This document shows positions 1 through 6,766 of a stretch of DNA of 35,462 nucleotides, piece after piece. A program made the position numbers and the translations under genes. Every line of letters starts with the position of its first letter. Position 1 is the first letter of the stretch. The notes under the pieces are model-generated. The model ran no database searches. It was not told the origin of the DNA and was given only the letters and a program-made list of their open reading frames with translations. The stretch lies in contig CACLAD010000012.1 of NCBI GenBank assembly GCA_902604715.1, positions 1 to 35,462 of the forward strand, in the 5' to 3' direction. This DNA is from an uncultured Bacteroidota bacterium. GTDB taxonomy: Bacteria; Bacteroidota; Bacteroidia; Flavobacteriales; Flavobacteriaceae.

Positions 1-140
1 TTGCTGCTGGAGCAATGATATTTATTGTTGTTGAAGAGGTAATTCCAGAAAGCCAAAGTGGTGGTAATGCCGATATTGCCACTATGGGATTGATTGCTGG
101 ATTTATTGTTATGATGTGTCTTGACGTGGCTTTGGGATAG
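1..140 (+). CDS. ZIP family metal transporter, C-terminal end (partial)
   Basis: The frame is open from base 3 and ends with TAG at 138-140. About 45 residues are visible, including a hydrophobic helix with VVEEVIPES and the ending MMCLDVALG. This pattern (Glu-Glu-x-x-Pro-Glu in a helix, then a last helix ending in a short MCLDxxLG tail) is typical of ZIP/ZupT zinc and divalent metal transporters of the inner membrane. The start lies outside the window. It is convergent with the P19-like gene, with one base between the two stop codons. The SCO1 and P19-like neighbours suggest a metal-homeostasis neighbourhood. The family call rests on a short fragment. Confidence 0.75.
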   Translation, partial: AAGAMIFIVVEEVIPESQSGGNADIATMGLIAGFIVMMCLDVALG

Positions 141-141
141 T

Positions 142-681
142 TTATCTTCTGGACGCATTTGCTATTTCCTCAAAATTCACATCATCATATAAAAAATATT
201 GATTAGTCATTAGCTGACTACCATATTTATCTAACCAATCTTTATGTGGTGAAAGCTCGATATTAGTTGGTGGAATTATATTAAATTCAACAGTATATAA
301 TTCATCTTTTTTGCCAGGTAAAGAAATATTTCTAGCATAATGATAGTTGTCGATTAGGTTTATGTGAGGAGTCAAATCAATGAATGTACTTAAGCCAGTT
401 TTTTGGTTTGTAACTTTAGAAGTGATATGCAAATATGCAACAAACCCCCCTTTAGGAGAGCCTGCAGGAGTATTTTTAATATCCCAATTTACTCGAGCTT
501 CAATATGTACATTTGTTTCATTTTCTTTTAGGTGCATTCCGTGAGGCATTACATGATCCTTAACCGCCCCCTCAAAAATAAACACGATTCCCGGGTCAAC
601 TCTTTCTTCTCCGATAATTAGTTCCTGTGAGGTTAGAAAGTTTAAGTTTAAAAGATAAATTGTAAGTAATATGTATTTCAT
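142..681 (-). CDS. P19/Tp34-like periplasmic iron/copper-binding protein
   Basis: A 179-residue protein with an N-terminal signal peptide (about 1-18, ending LTSQE). The body resembles the Fe2+ transport P19/Tp34 family (Pfam Iron_transport): a beta strand, then a His/Met-rich stretch with His43, Met45, His47 and His50, then HIEA at 59-62, and TPHI...NYHYARNISLPG near 104-123 followed by a beta strand ending in IPP. P19 proteins bind copper and iron in the periplasm and work with ferrous iron uptake. It lies two bases after the SCO1 gene on the same strand, so the two are very likely co-transcribed. The ZIP gene is convergent. Family assignment is by motif reading; the metal bound is an inference. 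Confidence 0.68.
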   Translation of the reverse strand: MKYILLTIYLLNLNFLTSQELIIGEERVDPGIVFIFEGAVKDHVMPHGMHLKENETNVHIEARVNWDIKNTPAGSPKGGFVAYLHITSKVTNQKTGLSTFIDLTPHINLIDNYHYARNISLPGKKDELYTVEFNIIPPTNIELSPHKDWLDKYGSQLMTNQYFLYDDVNFEEIANASRR

Positions 682-683
682 TT

Positions 684-1361
684 TTATTTGTTATAGGATT
701 GTTTCAAAATTTCTATGTCTTTCAATAGCCTATTTATATCTTCAGAATTTGTTCCATCATAAAAACCTCTGATTTGTTTTTCTTTATCAATCAGCATAAA
801 ATTTTCAGTATGAATCATATCATATTCGTTATAATTGCTGTCTTCAACAGCGAGATAGGATTTTCTTGCAAGCTCATAGATTTGTTTTTTATCTCCAGTT
901 ACTAAATTCCACTTCGAATCATCAACATTATTTTCAATGGCATATTTTTTAAGTTGTTCAACTGTGTCAACTTCTGGAATCACAGTGTGAGATAAAAGTA
1001 AAATTTGATTATCATTTTTTAGTTCTTTTTGAAGTTGGTACATATTCTTGGTCATTACAGGACATATGTCTTGACATGTTGTAAAGAAAAAGTCAGCAAC
1101 ATAAATTTTGTCTTTGTAGTTAGCTTGTGTAATTTCTTTACCGTTCTGATTTGTTAATTTGAAATCAGATATTTTGTGGTATTTAGCAACATGAATTATT
1201 GAAGAGTCTACTAGCTTCTCATTTACCTCAGCCGGTTGATATACAGGTAAAACTTCAACAGGTTTTAGAATTACATAAAACATATAAACAGCTGCTGCAG
1301 AAAAAATTAAAATAAATCCAACAGTGATAAAATCTCTTTTTCTAAATAGCTTCAAATTCAA
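684..1361 (-). CDS. SCO1/SenC-type copper chaperone
   Basis: A 225-residue protein with one N-terminal membrane anchor (about 11-31) and a thioredoxin-like periplasmic domain. The copper-binding CxxxCP motif is at Cys96 and Cys100 (TTCQDICPVM) and the conserved distal His is His184 (MIHTENFML). SCO proteins deliver copper to the CuA site of cytochrome c oxidase or keep its cysteines reduced. The start used is TTG at 1361, since there is no ATG before the membrane helix. It is first in a two-gene unit with the P19-like gene. A TATTTTTG box lies just upstream on this strand. Confidence 0.92.
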   Translation of the reverse strand: MNLKLFRKRDFITVGFILIFSAAAVYMFYVILKPVEVLPVYQPAEVNEKLVDSSIIHVAKYHKISDFKLTNQNGKEITQANYKDKIYVADFFFTTCQDICPVMTKNMYQLQKELKNDNQILLLSHTVIPEVDTVEQLKKYAIENNVDDSKWNLVTGDKKQIYELARKSYLAVEDSNYNEYDMIHTENFMLIDKEKQIRGFYDGTNSEDINRLLKDIEILKQSYNK

Positions 1362-1378
1362 TTAAATTTTGTGGTATG

Positions 1379-1386
1379 CAAAAATA
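1379..1386 (-). promoter_or_regulatory. Bacteroidota -7 box before SCO1
   Basis: Read on the minus strand the bases are TATTTTTG, an exact match to TAnnTTTG, about 18 bases before the TTG start of the SCO1 gene. No well-spaced TTG -33 element is evident, so this is a moderate call. Confidence 0.4.
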
Positions 1387-1442
1387 CAACAGTTTTACAT
1401 CAAATAATCAAAATAGATATTTTTAATTTACTATTAATCAAT

Positions 1443-1450
1443 TACTTTTG
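1443..1450 (+). promoter_or_regulatory. Bacteroidota -7 box before rseP
   Basis: TACTTTTG matches TAnnTTTG and lies 20 bases before the ATG of the rseP-like gene. The -33 element is not clear. Confidence 0.4.
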
Positions 1451-1470
1451 TCACCTAATTAAACAAGTCT

Positions 1471-2817
1471 ATGGAAATCTTAATTAAAGTTTCACAATTT
1501 ATTTTAAGTCTTTCTTTAATTATTGTTCTCCATGAGTTTGGACACTATTGGCCAGCAAGGTATTTTAAGATTAAAGTTGAGAAGTTTTATTTGTTCTTTG
1601 ATGTTAATTTTTCACTATTTAAGAAAAAAATTGGGGAAACTGAGTGGGGCATAGGTTGGTTACCTCTTGGCGGATATGTTAAGATAGCTGGTATGATTGA
1701 TGAAAGTATGGATAAGGAGCAAATGGCAAAACCCCCAAAATCTTGGGAGTTTAGATCAAAGCCGTCATGGCAAAGACTAATTGTTATGTTGGGCGGTGTT
1801 ACTGTCAATTTCATTATGGCAATAATTATTTATATAGGTTTAGCCTACAGCTATGGCTCTTCTTCTATTTCATTGGGTTCTATAAAAGATGGTTTTGTAA
1901 TCACTAATCCTATTTTGACTGAGGCTGGTTTCAGGACAGGTGATAAGATAATAACTGTTGATGGACAAACATTAGAAACATACTCTGATTTAAGAAAATC
2001 TATTATTGGATCTACAAATTACCAGATTGAAAGAGATGGAAATATTTTAGAAATTCAACTGCCAGTTGATTTTCTAGGCAAATTATCTTCAAGTGAAGAT
2101 ATGTCTACATTTGAGTTTAGAAGACCTTTTATAATTCAAAGTGTTTCTGACGAATCCTTAAACAAAGATTATGACATTAGGCAGGGGGATAGAATAATTT
2201 CGGTTAACGGGCAAGAGATAAAGTATGCCGACCAATTAGATCCTTTATTGCAACAAAATAGTAATCAAACAATTGAAGTAGAACTGATAAGAAATTCTTT
2301 TAGAATTAAGAAAACTCTTAATGTTGATCAGGACGGAAAACTAGGTATTATGTACGGAGCAACTGTGCAAAACATGGTTGATCTAGGACTTATGAAAGTT
2401 TCAATCAACTCGTATTCTTTTTTAGAAAGTATAGTTGCAGGAACAAATAGATTTGTTTCTTTTACGGGCTTTTACATTGAACAGTTTGTTGCTATTTTTA
2501 ATCCAAGTACCGGAGCATATAAGGGGCTTGGAGGCTTTATTTCTATAGGAAATATTTTTCCGTCTACTTGGGATTGGCAATCATTTTGGAATACTACCGC
2601 TTTTCTCTCGATTATGCTAGGAGTTTTAAATTTATTACCTATTCCTGCCCTAGATGGAGGTCATGCAATGTTTTTGGTTTATGAAATGGTATCAGGAAGA
2701 AAACCATCTGATAAATTCATGGAAACTGTACAAGTAATTGGTTTTATAATTTTATTGGCATTAGTGATATTTGCTAATGGAAATGATATATATAAATTAT
2801 TCAATTTTATAGTTTGA
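1471..2817 (+). CDS. rseP: Site-2 intramembrane zinc protease RseP
   Basis: A 448-residue M50 family protease of the inner membrane. It has the zinc motif HEFGH at residues 21-25 in the first helix and the second motif NLLPIPALDGGH near 388, which supplies the Asp ligand. Between them are two PDZ-like regions (about 140-200 with GFRTGDKIITVDG, and 220-285 with IRQGDRIISVNGQ). The length matches the family (about 440-450). RseP cleaves membrane-bound anti-sigma factors and remnant signal peptides. The ATG at 1471 places HExxH at the expected depth. The next gene begins one base after its stop codon. Confidence 0.96.
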   Translation: MEILIKVSQFILSLSLIIVLHEFGHYWPARYFKIKVEKFYLFFDVNFSLFKKKIGETEWGIGWLPLGGYVKIAGMIDESMDKEQMAKPPKSWEFRSKPSWQRLIVMLGGVTVNFIMAIIIYIGLAYSYGSSSISLGSIKDGFVITNPILTEAGFRTGDKIITVDGQTLETYSDLRKSIIGSTNYQIERDGNILEIQLPVDFLGKLSSSEDMSTFEFRRPFIIQSVSDESLNKDYDIRQGDRIISVNGQEIKYADQLDPLLQQNSNQTIEVELIRNSFRIKKTLNVDQDGKLGIMYGATVQNMVDLGLMKVSINSYSFLESIVAGTNRFVSFTGFYIEQFVAIFNPSTGAYKGLGGFISIGNIFPSTWDWQSFWNTTAFLSIMLGVLNLLPIPALDGGHAMFLVYEMVSGRKPSDKFMETVQVIGFIILLALVIFANGNDIYKLFNFIV

Positions 2818-2818
2818 T

Positions 2819-3559
2819 ATGGGATGGTTCTATAACTCTCTATTCCTTTGGATTTTTATAGGACTCTGCACTTTCTTGTATCTCATATTTTCAAAAACAA
2901 TAGCTCCCTACGGAAGACATTCTAATTCAGAATGGGGTATTACTATTGATAATAAGTGGGGTTGGTTTTGGATGGAATTGCCCGCTTTGGTTGTAATGCC
3001 AATAATAGTTTTAATTTCCCCTGTAGAAAAAAATGAAATCATAATATTAATACTCTCATTATGGATTTTACATTATTTCTATAGAACTATATTATTTCCT
3101 ATTAAGCTCAAGACTAAAGGAAAAAAAATGCCTTTAGTAATTGTAATTAGTGCACTCATTTTTAATTTATTTAATGGTTTTTTTATTGGTTATGAGATAG
3201 GAAATATATCACAACTTGATTTTGGAATTAATACATTAATCGGACTAATTATCTTTTTTACTGGAATGTATATTAACAAATCCTCAGATATTAAATTAAT
3301 ATCATTACGTAAAGAAAACAAAGAATATCAAATTCCTCAAGGAGGTATGTTTGACTATATCTCTTGTCCAAACCATTTTGGTGAGATTGTTGAGTGGATC
3401 GGCTTTGCAATAATTGTTTTTAATCTTGGAGCTTTAAGCTTCGCATTATGGACTGCTTTTAACTTAATTCCTAGAGCCCTAAATCATCACAATTGGTATA
3501 TTAATTATTTTAAAGAATACCCTGGCAAAAGAAAAGCGGTAATACCCTATATTTTTTAA
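2819..3559 (+). CDS. 3-oxo-5-alpha-steroid 4-dehydrogenase-like membrane reductase
   Basis: A 246-residue polytopic protein with about six hydrophobic helices. The C-terminal half has the hallmarks of the steroid 5-alpha-reductase/DUF1295 family: INKSSDIKL..LRK near 150-165, IPQGGMFDYISCPNHFGEIVEW near 175-196, and NHHNWYINYFKEYP...AVIPYIF at the end. These NADPH-dependent membrane reductases act on enone or enoyl double bonds of lipids or steroids. The physiological substrate cannot be read from the sequence. It is probably co-transcribed with rseP, since the gap is one base. Confidence 0.85.
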   Translation: MGWFYNSLFLWIFIGLCTFLYLIFSKTIAPYGRHSNSEWGITIDNKWGWFWMELPALVVMPIIVLISPVEKNEIIILILSLWILHYFYRTILFPIKLKTKGKKMPLVIVISALIFNLFNGFFIGYEIGNISQLDFGINTLIGLIIFFTGMYINKSSDIKLISLRKENKEYQIPQGGMFDYISCPNHFGEIVEWIGFAIIVFNLGALSFALWTAFNLIPRALNHHNWYINYFKEYPGKRKAVIPYIF

Positions 3560-3614
3560 ATTTTTCAGAAATTAAGATTTAATTAAAAAAAAATCAAATT
3601 TTAAAAATATTACA

Positions 3615-3622
3615 TATATTTG
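3615..3622 (+). promoter_or_regulatory. -7 box of the tRNA-Asn promoter
   Basis: TATATTTG matches TAnnTTTG and ends 19 bases before the tRNA. The -33 region is only AT-rich. Confidence 0.45.
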
Positions 3623-3641
3623 CCCTCACTGAAATGTAAAT

Positions 3642-3715
3642 TCCTCCTTAGCTCAGTTGGTTAGAGCATCTGACTGTTAATCAGAGGGTCCTTGGTTCGA
3701 GCCCAAGAGGGGGAG
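3642..3715 (+). tRNA. tRNA-Asn (anticodon GTT)
   Basis: A complete cloverleaf can be drawn by hand. The acceptor stem is 3642-3648 with 3708-3714 (7 bp, one G-T pair). The D arm is GCTC/GAGC. The anticodon stem is 3669-3673 with 3681-3685, around a loop with anticodon GTT at 3676-3678. The T arm is CTTGG/CCAAG with loop TTCGAGC. The discriminator is G at 3715 and CCA is not encoded. Confidence 0.97.
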
Positions 3716-3745
3716 CAAGCGAAACCGCTACACTACACAGAATAA

Positions 3746-3776
3746 AGCCTTCGAGAAATCGGAGGTTTCTTTTTTT
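3746..3776 (+). terminator. Rho-independent terminator after tRNA-Asn
   Basis: AGCCTTCGA and TCGGAGGTT form a 9 bp stem (with G-T pairs) around a GAAA tetraloop, followed by a run of T at 3770-3776. It starts 30 bases after the tRNA. Confidence 0.75.
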
Positions 3777-3810
3777 ACAGCACTTTATAAAGAACGATAT
3801 ATAAATATAC

Positions 3811-3854
3811 TAAAAGTTGGCACTCATTTGGCACTCCAAAACCTTAATAAAAAT
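3811..3854 (+). promoter_or_regulatory. Shared upstream element, copy 1; sigma-54-like spacing
   Basis: About 45 bases that recur, diverged, at 13683-13727. It contains TTGGCAC and a second TTGGCAC twelve bases later. GG at 3819-3820 and GC at 3831-3832 are separated by exactly ten bases, as in the -24/-12 sigma-54 promoter, with TGGCAC perfect and TGGCA in place of TTGCA. The predicted transcript would start near 3843 and run into the small gene at 3904. The sigma-54 reading is an inference; the repeat itself is seen directly. Confidence 0.4.
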
Positions 3855-3903
3855 TAATTAATTAATCTTTATTTCATAACTTTAGGTATTCCAATTTTTA
3901 TTT

Positions 3904-4092
3904 ATGATTTGCTGTAATTGTGGAGCTGAATGTTCCAATAATAATTTTGATGCTTACCCTTTATATCCTAAAGATAATCGTGTATGTGGCAAGTGTGTGT
4001 TTGAGGTTATCTTTAAAAAGAATGATTGTAATATGGTAGGGATAAACTACAAGACTAAACATTGGTCTTACTATCCTTTAAAGGATGTTTAG
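3904..4092 (+). CDS. Small zinc-ribbon-like protein
   Basis: A 62-residue protein with two cysteine pairs (CCNCGAEC near the start and CGKC near residue 28), the usual spacing for a single zinc knuckle, around a DAYPLYP segment. Similar short Cys-pair proteins with an AYP motif occur in phages and bacterial chromosomes, but I cannot assign a function. It follows the shared upstream element at 3811-3854. Its stop codon TAG at 4090-4092 falls inside the edge of repeat R copy 1, which reads the other way. It is probably a real gene, given four well-placed cysteines and an ATG start. Confidence 0.6.
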   Translation: MICCNCGAECSNNNFDAYPLYPKDNRVCGKCVFEVIFKKNDCNMVGINYKTKHWSYYPLKDV

Positions 4093-4116
4093 CTTTTTCA
4101 TATCGTATGTTGGTTA
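4078..4116 (-). repeat. Repeat R copy 1 with stub MKKLNIL
   Basis: On the minus strand, directly at the stop of the 4114-4731 gene, the bases read TAACCAACATACGAT and then ATGAAAAAGCTAA. The ATG at 4101 opens only a 7-residue stub ending at 4078. This is the reference copy of the R family. Confidence 0.8.
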
Positions 4117-4731
4117 ATCTAAATATATAGGATTAAAGTCTCTTTTACCGAACAACATATCAATTTGATTTTGATGTAGTTTAAAGTACCCTCTTTTATT
4201 TCCATTCTTTCTAACTTTAACTATTGCACTGAAACCCTTGATGTCCATCGTATTTTCAATTTCAAATATAGTTTCTCTTATTTTTATAGTTGTTTTTTCA
4301 AGGGCCCCACAAGCATCATAGAATTTATTGTATAAAATTTCTAATTCTTTTTCAGTAGCATTAAATACGACACTATGCTTAAGCTTTTCCAATTGTTTAG
4401 TCTCTTTATTTCTTTCAAAATAATAGTGTGATAACAAGTAGGCTTGAGAATCAGGTTTTTTTTCTAAGAAAGGGCCTAATCTTGCTGCTTTTCCAATAGC
4501 TTTTAGCTTTATTTTTTTTTTATTTTTGTAATAAATACCCAAAAAATTAGGAATCATTGCAATTAAAGCATATGTAATTGCTGTTAAAAGAGAACTTGAA
4601 AATCTTGGAAGATAGTCCCCAATCAAATCAAAATTAAAAACAATAAATATCAAGGCTAATGATAACGTACTACCATAATTAACAAAGAACTTGTTTATAT
4701 CGTATGTTGGTTTTACTATTAGCTTTTTCAT
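4114..4731 (-). CDS. Membrane protein of unknown function
   Basis: A 205-residue protein with two predicted membrane helices (about 19-38 and 45-67), then a basic segment YYKNKKKIKLK and a soluble C-terminal domain of about 130 residues. I do not recognise the family. The start is odd: the first 12 codons (MKKLIVKPTYDI) are made from the two halves of repeat R in swapped order, so the beginning of this gene may be recent. It overlaps a 42-codon ORF upstream by ATGA (4728-4731), which suggests translational coupling, and is followed directly by R copy 1. Confidence 0.7.
   Translation of the reverse strand: MKKLIVKPTYDINKFFVNYGSTLSLALIFIVFNFDLIGDYLPRFSSSLLTAITYALIAMIPNFLGIYYKNKKKIKLKAIGKAARLGPFLEKKPDSQAYLLSHYYFERNKETKQLEKLKHSVVFNATEKELEILYNKFYDACGALEKTTIKIRETIFEIENTMDIKGFSAIVKVRKNGNKRGYFKLHQNQIDMLFGKRDFNPIYLD
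4698..4731 (-). repeat. Repeat R copy 2, halves in permuted order
   Basis: On the minus strand this reads ATGAAAAAGCTAATAGTA and then AAACCAACATACGATAT. Elsewhere the second block precedes the first. Both blocks are in frame in the coding sequence of the 205-residue membrane protein. Confidence 0.7.
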
Positions 4732-4856
4732 TTTTTCAAATATTTATACATTAAAAATGCTAAAAAGAGTCCAAGTCCAAGTATAGTGATAATAAATAAA
4801 TTATCGCTGATTAAAGATTCTTTGAGTGTATCTGTATGTAAAAGTATCTTTTTCAA
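4728..4856 (-). CDS. Small single-helix membrane protein (42 aa)
   Basis: Read with a TTG start at 4856, this frame gives a 42-residue peptide with an N-terminal amphipathic part (KKILLHTDTLKE) and one membrane helix (about 19-36, IITILGLGLFLAFL), ending YKYLKK. There is no ATG in frame. Its TGA stop overlaps the ATG of the downstream 205-residue membrane protein as ATGA, the main reason to consider it coding. The start codon is uncertain. No family is recognised. Confidence 0.4.
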   Translation of the reverse strand: MKKILLHTDTLKESLISDNLFIITILGLGLFLAFLMYKYLKK

Positions 4857-4889
4857 AAAAATTATTTTGAAATTTTATATTTTCATTGC

Positions 4890-4976
4890 TTAGCCAAACA
4901 TCTTCCCAAATAAGCATAAAAAATATCTGAATGCTGAGCCAATTTGTACAACTATTTTTTTTAATAAGTTAATCAT
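4890..4976 (-). CDS. Small amphipathic/hydrophobic peptide (28 aa)
   Basis: A 28-codon frame from ATG at 4976 to TAA at 4890. The peptide begins MINLLKKIVVQIGSAF and ends with a hydrophobic, basic LFGKMFG, so it is likely membrane-active or membrane-bound. Its ATG overlaps the TGA of the repeat-R stub MKRLILL (ATGA at 4973-4976), so ribosomes ending on the stub could restart here. It could be chance, as it is short and has no known relatives that I can name. Confidence 0.35.
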   Translation of the reverse strand: MINLLKKIVVQIGSAFRYFLCLFGKMFG

Positions 4977-5014
4977 AGTAGTATTAGCCTTTTCATATAG
5001 TATGTGTTAGTCAA
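4973..5014 (-). repeat. Repeat R copy 3 with stub MKRLILL
   Basis: Starting at the stop of the 5015-5539 lipoprotein gene, the minus strand reads TTGACTAACACATACTAT and then ATGAAAAGGCTAATACTA. It is a diverged R copy whose ATG at 4996 gives a 7-residue stub ending in TGA at 4973. Confidence 0.7.
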
Positions 5015-5539
5015 TTATTCTATTTCTCTATTCGACATATCTCTTTGATACAAGTAAGCCTTTTTAATTTTCCCATTTATTATTTGTGCATCAAAAATTC
5101 TTTGGAAATTATTTGCACTATCACCCTCACCATAACTTGTATTTAAGCAAGTGGTTACCCAATTTTCGGAAGGCTTATCTCTAAAATTTATATCTGAAGA
5201 AATAGACCATAATATTTCCCATTTTGCATTGGGAAACAAATCTAAAAATTGTTTTGACATTTCAATATGTTGCTTACTCCCCTCAATAACCTGACCTGTA
5301 TGGGTAAAACCTAAAAAATCCTCGTGTTCTAAACTTTTAACAGTTTCAAGATCTTTATTGTTATATCCTTCAAAATAGTTTACGATTACTTCAAGTGAGG
5401 CTTGATCTCCCGTAGTTATATCTACTTTACTTCCATCCTCAGACTCATATCCAAATACATTTGATTTTTCTGCATTGTTACACCCAAGAAATAACAATGA
5501 AATAATTAATAGAAAGTAAAATTTAAAATGGTTTTTCAT
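5015..5539 (-). CDS. Lipoprotein with SnoaL/NTF2-like domain
   Basis: A 174-residue protein with a lipoprotein signal (lipobox LLFLGC, Cys at about 20), so it is probably anchored in an envelope membrane facing the periplasm or outside. The mature part looks like a SnoaL/DUF4440 cone-fold domain: a helix with VIVNYFEGYNNKDLETVKSL, then HEDFLGFTHTGQVIEGSKQHIE, and a C-terminal strand with FDAQIINGKIKKAYLYQ. Such domains bind small hydrophobic ligands or act as isomerases; the ligand is unknown here. It is preceded by P copy 1 and followed by R copy 3. A second lipoprotein of similar type lies at 30141. Confidence 0.7.
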   Translation of the reverse strand: MKNHFKFYFLLIISLLFLGCNNAEKSNVFGYESEDGSKVDITTGDQASLEVIVNYFEGYNNKDLETVKSLEHEDFLGFTHTGQVIEGSKQHIEMSKQFLDLFPNAKWEILWSISSDINFRDKPSENWVTTCLNTSYGEGDSANNFQRIFDAQIINGKIKKAYLYQRDMSNREIE

Positions 5540-5555
5540 AATATTAGTTGTTTAA

Positions 5556-5604
5556 TGTATCTACAAGTTAGTGAAAAAGTTGTTTATGGTTTATTGTATT
5601 TTGC
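5556..5604 (-). repeat. Repeat P copy 1 (internally shortened)
   Basis: Upstream of the 5015-5539 gene. It shares the gene-proximal part with P copies 2 and 5 (AACTTGTAGATACATT and CCATAAACAACTTTTTCAC on the minus strand) and the distal part GCAAAATACAAT. It lacks about 30 bases between them, including the TTGAC and CCTCGTTTCTTAC blocks. Confidence 0.7.
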
Positions 5605-5863
5605 TATATACATCATATATACTACATATAGTAAGTATATATATCTTTAACAACTAAGTACGTAATGTTTCATATATACACATCCAATAAACAACCTACC
5701 CTGTGATTTATATATATGATTCATATATAATGTTTGAAAAAAGATTTATTAATCAAATTTATAAGCTACAAGTATCCAACGCGACTCTTAATTAAAATCG
5801 TATAAAATATGCTGTATTTAAATATATTAGTTAATAAGTCTCAAAATATTGTAAATTGTATTT
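5605..5863. other. AT-rich intergenic stretch
   Basis: Together with P copy 1 this forms a gap of about 320 bases without a gene. It contains alternating TA runs (near 5605-5720) that could form small hairpins or bind regulators. I see no convincing ORF, RNA or promoter other than P copy 1. Confidence 0.4.
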
Positions 5864-6031
5864 TTGAAGAGGTCATATAAGATTGCTTGTATCATATCCT
5901 TGTCGATAAGTACCCTCGCATTTATTATTTGGAGAGTTTATGATATTACTTTGGCTGAGCCATTTATTTGGGCAGGTATCGTGTTAGGAACAATACTTGT
6001 TTGGCTAAACCCATCAAAGCCTAAATCATAG
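5864..6031 (+). CDS. Small two-helix membrane protein (55 aa)
   Basis: A frame with TTG start at 5864 and TAG stop at 6029-6031. The product begins with a basic KRSYK, has two hydrophobic segments (about 7-23 and 31-48), a short WRVYD loop and a polar tail ending NPSKPKS. This is the positive-inside layout expected of a real small membrane protein. The S motif TAAATCATAGG overlaps its stop, as it does at two other plus-strand gene ends. It lies 25 bases before the PAQR gene and may be co-transcribed. No family is recognised. Confidence 0.5.
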   Translation: MKRSYKIACIISLSISTLAFIIWRVYDITLAEPFIWAGIVLGTILVWLNPSKPKS

Positions 6032-6032
6032 G
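6022..6032 (+). repeat. S motif copy 1
   Basis: TAAATCATAGG, here containing the TAG stop of the 55-residue ORF. The same 11 bases sit at two other plus-strand gene ends (6692 and 15647). Confidence 0.45.
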
Positions 6033-6055
6033 CATAATTATTGTAGATTTAGAGC

Positions 6056-6694
6056 GTGCAAGTCATTAGCCTAAAAGATTATAAAAATGAAGAGTTGTGG
6101 AATGTATTAACACATTTTTTTGGTCTTATAATGTCAATTATAGGAATTCCTTTTTTATTTTATTTTGACACTAACATTACCTTCCTTAGCACACTATCAG
6201 TTATATTATTTTCCTTTGGCTTATTGTTTGTTTATTCATCCTCATCTATTTATCATTTTGTTATAAACCCCAAGCTTAAAAAAATATTTCAAGTAATTGA
6301 CCACATTAGTATATATTATCTCATCTTGGGTTCTTATGCGCCTGTGTGCCTAATAACTCTATACGACTATTCAGGCATTAGCATATTTGTAGTTGTACTA
6401 ACTTTATCCATTACAGGAACTTTTAAAAAATTATTTTTTACAGGCAAGTATGAATTTATATCTCTTTTACTATACTTAGCAATGGGATGGCTAATAATTT
6501 TTGACATTGATTCATTATTTAATTTAATTGATTTCAACGCTAAGCTGTTAATAATTCTTGGTGGAGTTTCCTATACATTTGGGATTATATTTTATGCTTT
6601 TGATAAGATAAAGTATTTTCATTCAATATGGCATTTATTTGTGTTAGTAGGCTCAGTGTTACATTATTTTGTGGTATTGCTTTATATCATCTAA
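6056..6694 (+). CDS. trhA: Hemolysin III / PAQR family membrane protein
   Basis: A 212-residue protein with seven hydrophobic segments. It carries the family residues: NEELWNVLTHFFG before the first helix, SSSIYH after helix two (a putative metal-binding His), DHISIYYLILGSYAP, and HSIWHLFVLVGSVLHYFVV near the end with two further His. Bacterial PAQR proteins (YqfA/TrhA/HlyIII) are inner-membrane proteins linked to membrane lipid homeostasis. The start is GTG at 6056; length and layout match the family. Confidence 0.88.
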   Translation: MQVISLKDYKNEELWNVLTHFFGLIMSIIGIPFLFYFDTNITFLSTLSVILFSFGLLFVYSSSSIYHFVINPKLKKIFQVIDHISIYYLILGSYAPVCLITLYDYSGISIFVVVLTLSITGTFKKLFFTGKYEFISLLLYLAMGWLIIFDIDSLFNLIDFNAKLLIILGGVSYTFGIIFYAFDKIKYFHSIWHLFVLVGSVLHYFVVLLYII

Positions 6695-6702
6695 ATCATA
6701 GG
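6692..6702 (+). repeat. S motif copy 2
   Basis: TAAATCATAGG beginning with the TAA stop of the PAQR gene. Confidence 0.45.
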
Positions 6703-6766
6703 TATATATTCCTCTTTTAATTCAGCAAACTCTTTATTATATTAGTAATTAAATAATTTAAATAAA

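Noticed and set aside
3720-4110. Integrated element next to tRNA-Asn
   Set aside because: tRNA genes are common integration sites, but I see no integrase, no repeat of the tRNA 3' end elsewhere in the window, and a normal terminator follows the tRNA.
5605-5720. CRISPR array or tandem repeat in the TA-rich stretch
   Set aside because: The TATATA runs are irregular, have no spacer-repeat period, and no cas gene is nearby.
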